This document shows, one piece after another, positions 19,821 to 25,254 of a stretch of 25,254 nucleotides of DNA. Origin of the DNA: Gamarada debralockiae (taxonomy: Eukaryota; Ascomycota; Leotiomycetes; Helotiales; Hyphodiscaceae); contig NXFV01001301.1 in assembly GCA_002803225.1 (NCBI GenBank), positions 1 through 25,254 on the forward strand, given 5' to 3'. Under the pieces are notes generated by a model. The model ran no database searches. It had not been told where the DNA came from and saw only the letters and a program-made list of their open reading frames with translations. A program made the position numbers and the translations under genes. How positions within the stretch are numbered: the first letter of the stretch is position 1; the number at the start of each line of letters is the position of its first letter.

Positions 19821-21477
19821 ATGAAGGTCGTCATCATTGGAGCAGGTCCTGTGGGCGCTTTGGCAGCTCTATATGCTGCAGAGAGAAACCACGAGGTGGA
19901 GATATATGAATTCAGAGACGGTATGCCATTTAAGAAACTCACCTATTCCTGTTGAATATCTTTCTCCCTAGTTTGTCTCTTTCCTTCTCAAACACCCAAC
20001 GCGAAATATCATGTACTGATCCAGACTTAGACCTAAGTATCCCAGCTGTCATCCCTCTCAACTTCACCAAGTCTATAAACCTTACTCTATCTGAAAGGGG
20101 CCTCAATGCCCTGTCTCACGCTCGTGCTGCTAGGTTACTCGAGGAAGTCTTGAGGAATACTGTTCCTGTTTCAGCAAGAATGGTACACGGAGAGAGCTTA
20201 ATCAGAGGGCCGACTTCCAGCACTTTGAAATATGATGTTCATGGAGGTGTAGGTGCTCCTTTCTTTCGACAGCTGAGGAATCTTACTAATGCCTGAGTTC
20301 TCCAGGTACTTTCCGTGGTCGACCGAGGACAACTTAACGAACGTTTGCTGTTGGAGCTTACAAGATATAAAAACGTGAAAGTGTTCTTCAACCACAAGCT
20401 GGTCTCTGCCAATCTGGACCGACAAGTTGCTACTTTCGAGAAACAACTACCCGTACACCCACAAGATGGACAAATCGAGAGAGCTAGGGAAGAGATATTT
20501 GTCAATTTTGATTTGATGATAGGTGCAGATGGGGCGCACTCTGCGACCAGGCATCAGCTTGGCAAATATGCCAGATTAGACTTGTCTCAATCGTGGCTAG
20601 ACATTTTCTGGTGCGAATTCAAAATCACAGCCACCAAGCAAGGTCATCCCAGATTAGATCCAAGCCATTTACACATATGGCCCCAGAAAGAGTTCATGTT
20701 CATCGCTCTTCCAGATCTGGTAAGTTGAAACCCCTCTCTCTGCCCCAAAATTCGTTCTAACCATTCATGCAGGAAGGGACATTTACCTGCAATCTTTTCG
20801 CCTCGGAAGCTATTTTCCAAGAGCTGGAAACCCACACCGAGAACCTGATACCCTTCTTTACAAAGAACTTTCCTGGTCTCATTCCAAACCTCATCGATCC
20901 CGCCTCGCTTGAATCGCAGTTTCTCAAAAACCCACACCAGCCTCTTGTCACGCTTCGTTGTAACAAATATCACTATTCCAACTCTTGTGTGATTCTCGGC
21001 GACGCAGCCCACGTAATGGTTCCTTTCTACGGGCAGGGTCTCAACACCGGATTTGAAGACGTGCGGATTCTATTCGAAGACTTCCTCGACAATATTCCAA
21101 TCACTACGAAGGAAGGCCGCTCCTCCATGGCTTCTGCTCTGGCCGCATACTCGAAAGTTCGCGTACCAGACGTGCACATAATCACAGATCTTGCTCTGCG
21201 GAATTACGAGGAAATGCGGACGGGTGTCACTTCCCGCTCGTACTTTATACGCAAATGGATTGAAGAGACGCTTAGTGTTAGGGCACCTTCTTTGGGTTGG
21301 GCAACGCTATATCGTCGTGTTGCGTTTACTAATATGCGTTATACGGAAGTGAAAAGTAGATTCGAGCACCAAAGACGGGTGCTACAGTCTCTGGCTGTAT
21401 TTGGAGCTATTTTGATTCTTCTCTTGGTGGTTTACTGTTTACTCGAGTATCGCTTTGACGCGATGGCTTGGAACTGA
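19821..21477 (+). CDS. BNA4: Kynurenine 3-monooxygenase (FAD-dependent, BNA4/KMO type)
   Basis: Four exons, 19821-19920, 20025-20248, 20306-20719 and 20773-21477, giving 480 residues, the usual fungal length. The enzyme hydroxylates L-kynurenine to 3-hydroxykynurenine using NADPH and O2, in the tryptophan-to-NAD pathway. Visible: FAD Rossmann motif [14 protein letters not shown] (3-16), [14 protein letters not shown] (near 45-60), ARMVHG with the substrate-binding Arg, DG motif [10 protein letters not shown] (181-190), HLHIWP (229-234), GD motif GDAAH (322-326) followed by [14 protein letters not shown] (329-342). A hydrophobic tail (about 452-470) matches the outer-mitochondrial-membrane anchor of KMO. 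ATG 19821 is chosen because the Rossmann motif starts at once. Introns are 104, 57 (TACTAAT branch) and 53 bp (TTCTAAC branch). The first acceptor could be 20024 or 20030; both keep frame and differ by two residues. No catalytic motif is missing. A second, housekeeping copy elsewhere in the genome is possible, so the pathway assignment is less sure than the family. Confidence 0.94.
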
Positions 21478-22248
21478 AGAGGAATCTAGATGGCGTGCTT
21501 CTAGATGGCGTGCTTGGTCTCTTGAAATCTGATTCTGAAGAACCTTAAAAGTCTATTGATTGGAGAATTGTAGCTATCGATACGCATACAAAGGCTGATT
21601 TCATTGAAAATTGGCTAGCTCCTCTTTGCTCCGCGGCTAAACCTCCTTCTCACAAACCAAATTGAGAATACCAAGGGATCGAGAATCCTCGATTATTGCG
21701 TCATACGGAGAAAAAACTCGTGATTTTGCATGTTACTGTTCGGCAAGCTTGTAAGTCAAAAGGGGAAGCTGTATGTCGACTCGGTGGAGCCCTGGCGCCC
21801 CAGTAATTGCGGCGTACATTTTTCGTACGTAATTGTAACACGACGCACGTTCCAACTTCCAGCACATCAAGCTTTACATTGATCCTTGGAAGACCAGGGC
21901 TGCTTGAGCCCCACGCGCGCCGAATCCTTTGACTCTGCGTCGTATTTGAATCAAGCATTTGTCCCGAAATGACAGCGTTCGAATTGAGTTCTCGAGCCTT
22001 ACAGCTGCAGGTGTGTTGTTCACAAGCAGAAGAAAAGAAATTCCGTGATGCATGCAAACGGCTAAATAACAAGCTTCCTACCTTGGTTAACACAATTCAA
22101 TCATTTGTAAGATCGATGAGCAATTCAAAAAGCGACCACACCGCCTTTCGAAGACATTTGAGAAATATTATATTATCCTCCCAAACGATCTCTGGCTAAA
22201 CATATCGCTCTCATCCAGCATTTCCTTCTTCCCTATCACTATCTCACA
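21478..22248. other. KMO 3' flank and nitroreductase promoter region
   Basis: Contains a perfect 15-bp tandem duplication, TCTAGATGGCGTGCT at 21485-21499 and 21500-21514, directly after the KMO stop codon. A 76-codon plus-strand frame at 21969-22199 lacks any motif and lies where the promoter and leader of the next gene should be, so I do not call it. The final 50 bases before 22249 are C/T-rich (CTTCCCTATCACTATCTCAC), as expected of a leader. Confidence 0.5.
21485..21514. repeat. 15-bp perfect tandem duplication after KMO
   Basis: TCTAGATGGCGTGCT occurs twice head to tail, beginning eight bases after the KMO stop codon. It is a small local duplication with no obvious function. Confidence 0.9.
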
Positions 22249-23016
22249 ATGTCTGACACCTTCCTGTCAACCATCGCCCTCCGCCGCTCGACCTACGCCC
22301 TCTCCCCTACCTCCCCAATTCCCGACTCCCGTATCCGAGAAATAGTCAGTGACGTCCTGCTTAAGGCCCCTTCCGCTTTTAACACGCAAACTTCGAGAGT
22401 TATCTTGTTGCTTGGAGATGGGCATAGAAGATTATGGGATATTGTATCTGAGAGCCTGATTGAGAAGATTGGGAAGGAGAGGTACGAACAGGAAAGTAAG
22501 GAAGAGATCGAGGGGAAGAAGGGGGCATATGGGACTGTAAGTTTATCCTCCATGAAAAAGTGGTGTAAAGTGGCGTTGAGATGTGGATTGGCTAAGATAG
22601 CCTTTTGGCATTTAGGTACTATTCTTTGAAGATACAGCAGTAGTCAAAGAGTTTGAGAGGAATATCCCTTCCTATGCCGACAAGTTTGCGCAGTGGTCTG
22701 AGCACACCAGCGGGATTCATCAATTTGCTGGTACGTCCTATTTTGTACACTCTCCAATATTATATCCATCGATATCACCAACAAGGAGGATACAAATATT
22801 AATCGTAATGCAGTTTGGGTCGCCTTAACAACTGAGGGTCTGGGAGCCAATCTCCAACACTACAATCCTTTGATCGACAAAAGGGTTGCGGAGGGATGGA
22901 ATGTTCCCAGTGATTGGTCTCTCAAATCTCAGCTTGTTTTTGGCGGGGTTGTGAGCAAACCGGATGAGAAGGAGAAGAAGCCATTAGAGGGGAGATTATT
23001 CGTATATAATTCATGA
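22249..23016 (+). CDS. Nitroreductase-family oxidoreductase, Frm2/Hbn1-like
   Basis: Three exons, 22249-22536, 22616-22730 and 22814-23016, giving 201 residues, the normal size for this family. Introns are 79 bp (GTAAGT...TTTAG, phase 0) and 83 bp (GTACGT...TGCAG, phase 1). Joining restores AYGT-VLFFED and HQFA-VWVALTTEGLG, which match family blocks. Visible: the FMN-phosphate-binding start IALRRSTYAL (9-18), PSAFNTQTSR (41-50), a helical Lys/Glu-rich linker (68-92), DKFAQWSEHTSG (118-129), and GLGANLQHYNP (143-153). The family consists of small FMN enzymes, usually dimeric, that reduce nitro compounds or quinones with NAD(P)H. Yeast Frm2/Hbn1 are linked to oxidative stress and fatty-acid signalling. 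The substrate here is unknown. The ATG context CACAATGTC is good, and no signal peptide is visible. It is co-oriented with KMO, 771 bases downstream, and separately transcribed. Confidence 0.93.
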
Positions 23017-23340
23017 ATTCATTTGCTTGTCAGCTTCTAGCCTACCTCTTGATACCGCATTGGATTAGTTGTACCCTTGCGATCCCAAAGTATTGGGAGA
23101 GAGCTTGTCAGAACCCCAAATCTTCCAGCTTCCTTATCACTACATAGTAAGTAATATGGAGAAATGTAAATAGTCAATCTACATCGGACATGAATTATCG
23201 GGGAAGGAGCCGAGGCGGTTGTAAGTCCTGTGGCGCAAGCCATGTTATTTCAGTCTTTATTAGTTACTCTAAGCGCGGGGTTTGGGTTAGGATTTAGAAA
23301 CTTCTAAGGCAGAAATTCATTTCTGCTGTAGGTGACTGCC
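23017..23340. other. Nitroreductase 3' flank with a small hairpin at the edge of the AT block
   Basis: Normal-composition DNA without a convincing frame. At 23309-23326 there is a perfect 8-bp stem with a 2-base loop (GCAGAAAT-TC-ATTTCTGC), enclosed by GGCAG/CTGCC at 23308-23312 and 23336-23340. It sits exactly where the sequence turns AT-rich, so it may be a terminus of the repeat to its right. Confidence 0.5.
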
Positions 23341-24690
23341 TTTTTTATAAAGGAAATCACACCTTAAAAAAAGTAAATATTTATTCTCTTTTTTATTTTA
23401 CAAAACCTATTTAATTTATAAGAAAGCCTTAATTATATTCTCTAAATTTAAGTCAAAAACATTTCTTTTAAATCTTGTTCTTTATTATCTTTTAGGTTAT
23501 TACTATACTCTTTTATAATTTTAAAAAATACTTATCTTATTATTTTAATACCTTTATATTATTTTAATTACTTTTAATATTCTTTTATCTTTGTCTTATA
23601 TTTTTAGCTCTCTTTTATTTTTTTTTTTAAATATATCTCTTTTATATATTATATATTTACTTTTACTTTTTCTATCCTTCTATTAAGTATAATTATATAA
23701 TTTTAATATATATCTTTAATTTAGTTCTTTATATAATATTTATTTTTAATAAGTAAAAATATTAAATTACTTTTATAATATTTTATTTAAGCCTTATTTA
23801 AATATATATCTTATATTATTATAATAAACTACTATATTTTTTATATTTAAAACTTAACTTAAGATATAATAAAAACTTTAAAAGTTAAATAATTATATTA
23901 TACTTAAATTTTCTTCTTAAATAATATTATCTCTTTTTTATAATTTATAATAAATTTATTAAGTCTAAAATTATTAAAACTTATATTATAATCATTAATT
24001 AAATTTATAATTAAATATATATTAATTAGTAAAAAAGAAGTTTAAAAGTTAAAGAAAAATAAGTATTAAAAAAATTAAAGTTATTAAAAGACTTAAAGTA
24101 AAAAAAATATATAAAGCTAAAGAGAGATATAAGATTATATAAAGACCTAAAATAATAAAAAGATTAAAGATTATAAAAAGTTTTATAAACTAATAGTATA
24201 ATAAGATTAAGAAAAGATTAAAAGTTATAAAGAGTTTTATAGACTAATAATATAATAAAATTAAGTACTTTAAATACAAAAGTATCCTTAATTATTATTT
24301 ATCTAATAATAGTTTATATACTTCTTTTATATATATCTTTCTAAAATAATATAAAAGTTAGACTAATATATATAATTTAATCTTATATAGTAATTATAAG
24401 AGTAAGATATTAACTAGTCTTAATAGTAGATTACTTAAATAAAGTATTTTATTAATTATAAATCTAAAGAAGCTTTATTAAAGATTAGTAGGGTATTTAT
24501 AAATAATTATAAAGCTATAAGTAATTACTTTAGAATTTAATTAAAAGTAAATAAATAAACTATTATAAAAGTATTTACAAATTACAAAAATATAATAATT
24601 AAAGTTATAAAATTAAATATTAAATTAATATTTATAAGAAAATATATTTATTTATTATTTAAATTATATAAAGCTTTTTAAAGTAAACTT
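23341..24690. other. AT-rich, RIP-type repeat tract
   Basis: About 1.35 kb of nearly pure A/T with stops in all frames (TTTATATTATTTTAATTA-like words). The left half is T-rich and the right half A-rich on the plus strand, which could reflect two opposite elements or one large inverted structure. No ancestral gene can be read. Confidence 0.65.
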
Positions 24691-25254
24691 TGTAGTGACT
24701 CAATCTATTATCATGACCCTCTAACATGTGACTAGTATCGCTCAGGAGTATAGTAAGTAAATAGCATATACTATACACATCGTATACGCTGTATTTGCTG
24801 TAGTACAGGCTCGTCTCGCTATATTTTTAGGGCTATTTAGTGTACTTGTGCTGCCCAAACTTCAGGGCTGCGCCACGCACATTTTAGGTGCCTGAGGCCT
24901 AGAATATACCAATGGCTTCGGAGATAAGCAGGACTTATCGTGGGGGGCTTTTGCTGAGTAATTTCCTGAAATCACGTGTGATTACAGGCATGCCAAATGA
25001 TAAGTCTTAGCGACCCCCCTAGGGAGCCCCCCTCTAAAAAAATCTAGTATACAAACGTACTACAATAGTACTAAGTTAGTCTGTAAGAGTTGCGTATAGG
25101 GTTTGTAATAAGATTAGTCTTCAAATCACGTCAAATGCGCTAAGAATAGTTGAGCTATCTAGGTTTTAGTGTATTTTTTAATTAAAGATTACAGGTTTAT
25201 TAGCTAGACTATAATTATATTAAATAGGCTAAGACTAGTCAAGATATATAAGTT
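24691..25254. other. Less-mutated non-coding segment with a palindromic site
   Basis: Normal-composition DNA (24700-25060) that then drifts back to AT-rich. It contains an imperfect 24-bp palindrome at 24965-24988 (CCTGAAATCAC, 2-base spacer, GTGATTACAGG; one mismatch) with a central CACGTG, and G6 (24951-24956) and C6 runs nearby. GACTTATC near 24943 and its complement GATAAGTC near 25000 are also present. No coding frame is credible. It may be a transposon end or an old promoter. Confidence 0.4.

Noticed and set aside
21969..22199. 76-codon plus-strand frame upstream of the nitroreductase
   Set aside because: No recognisable motif, and it occupies the expected promoter and leader of the next gene.

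Overview
The window comes from a filamentous ascomycete (Pezizomycotina; Leotiomycetes/Helotiales is my guess from the look of the relic families). The evidence is short GT-AG introns (53-104 bp) with CTAAC/TACTAAT-type branch sites, fungal gene families, and alternation between normal-composition DNA and extremely AT-rich tracts. Relic genes in those tracts are full of in-frame TAA/TAG/TGA codons but almost free of frameshifts, which is the mark of RIP (repeat-induced C-to-T mutation). There are no bacterial features and no RNA gene I can support.

Layout. 1-7.7 kb is a graveyard: a degraded DUF3435 (tyrosine-recombinase, Starship 'captain' family) gene at about 1010-3512 (+), an eroded acidic-tailed ORF at 5056-6270 (-) with a perfect 12-bp tandem array, and a RIP-killed F-box gene at 6682-7692 (+). 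7.7-14.0 kb is a very AT-rich repeat desert that ends in a 48-bp palindrome-containing tandem array and an 18-bp perfect palindrome. 14.0-16.4 kb is gene-poor and holds an 8-bp GGAAATAA minisatellite. A 36-codon relic of a HET-domain (heterokaryon incompatibility) gene start lies at 16385-16492.

16.8-23.0 kb is a healthy island of three intact, intron-bearing genes: a DHA2-type MFS transporter (-), a kynurenine 3-monooxygenase (BNA4/KMO-like, +) and a Frm2/Hbn1-type nitroreductase (+). The transporter and the monooxygenase are divergent and share a 1.3 kb intergenic region. That region contains a GC-rich unexplained stretch and a 282-bp MITE with near-perfect terminal inverted repeats and a perfect 9-bp target duplication (Mutator-like hallmarks). 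23.3-24.7 kb is again AT-rich, and the last 0.55 kb is less mutated non-coding DNA.

How the genes may work together (inference): KMO makes 3-hydroxykynurenine from kynurenine at the mitochondrial outer membrane. A flavin nitroreductase-type enzyme and an exporter next to it could form a small tryptophan/kynurenine-derived metabolite or detoxification cluster in a transposon-rich, fast-evolving compartment. Nothing in the sequence proves co-regulation. No gene is annotated from overall composition alone; each coding call rests on motifs I could read in translation.
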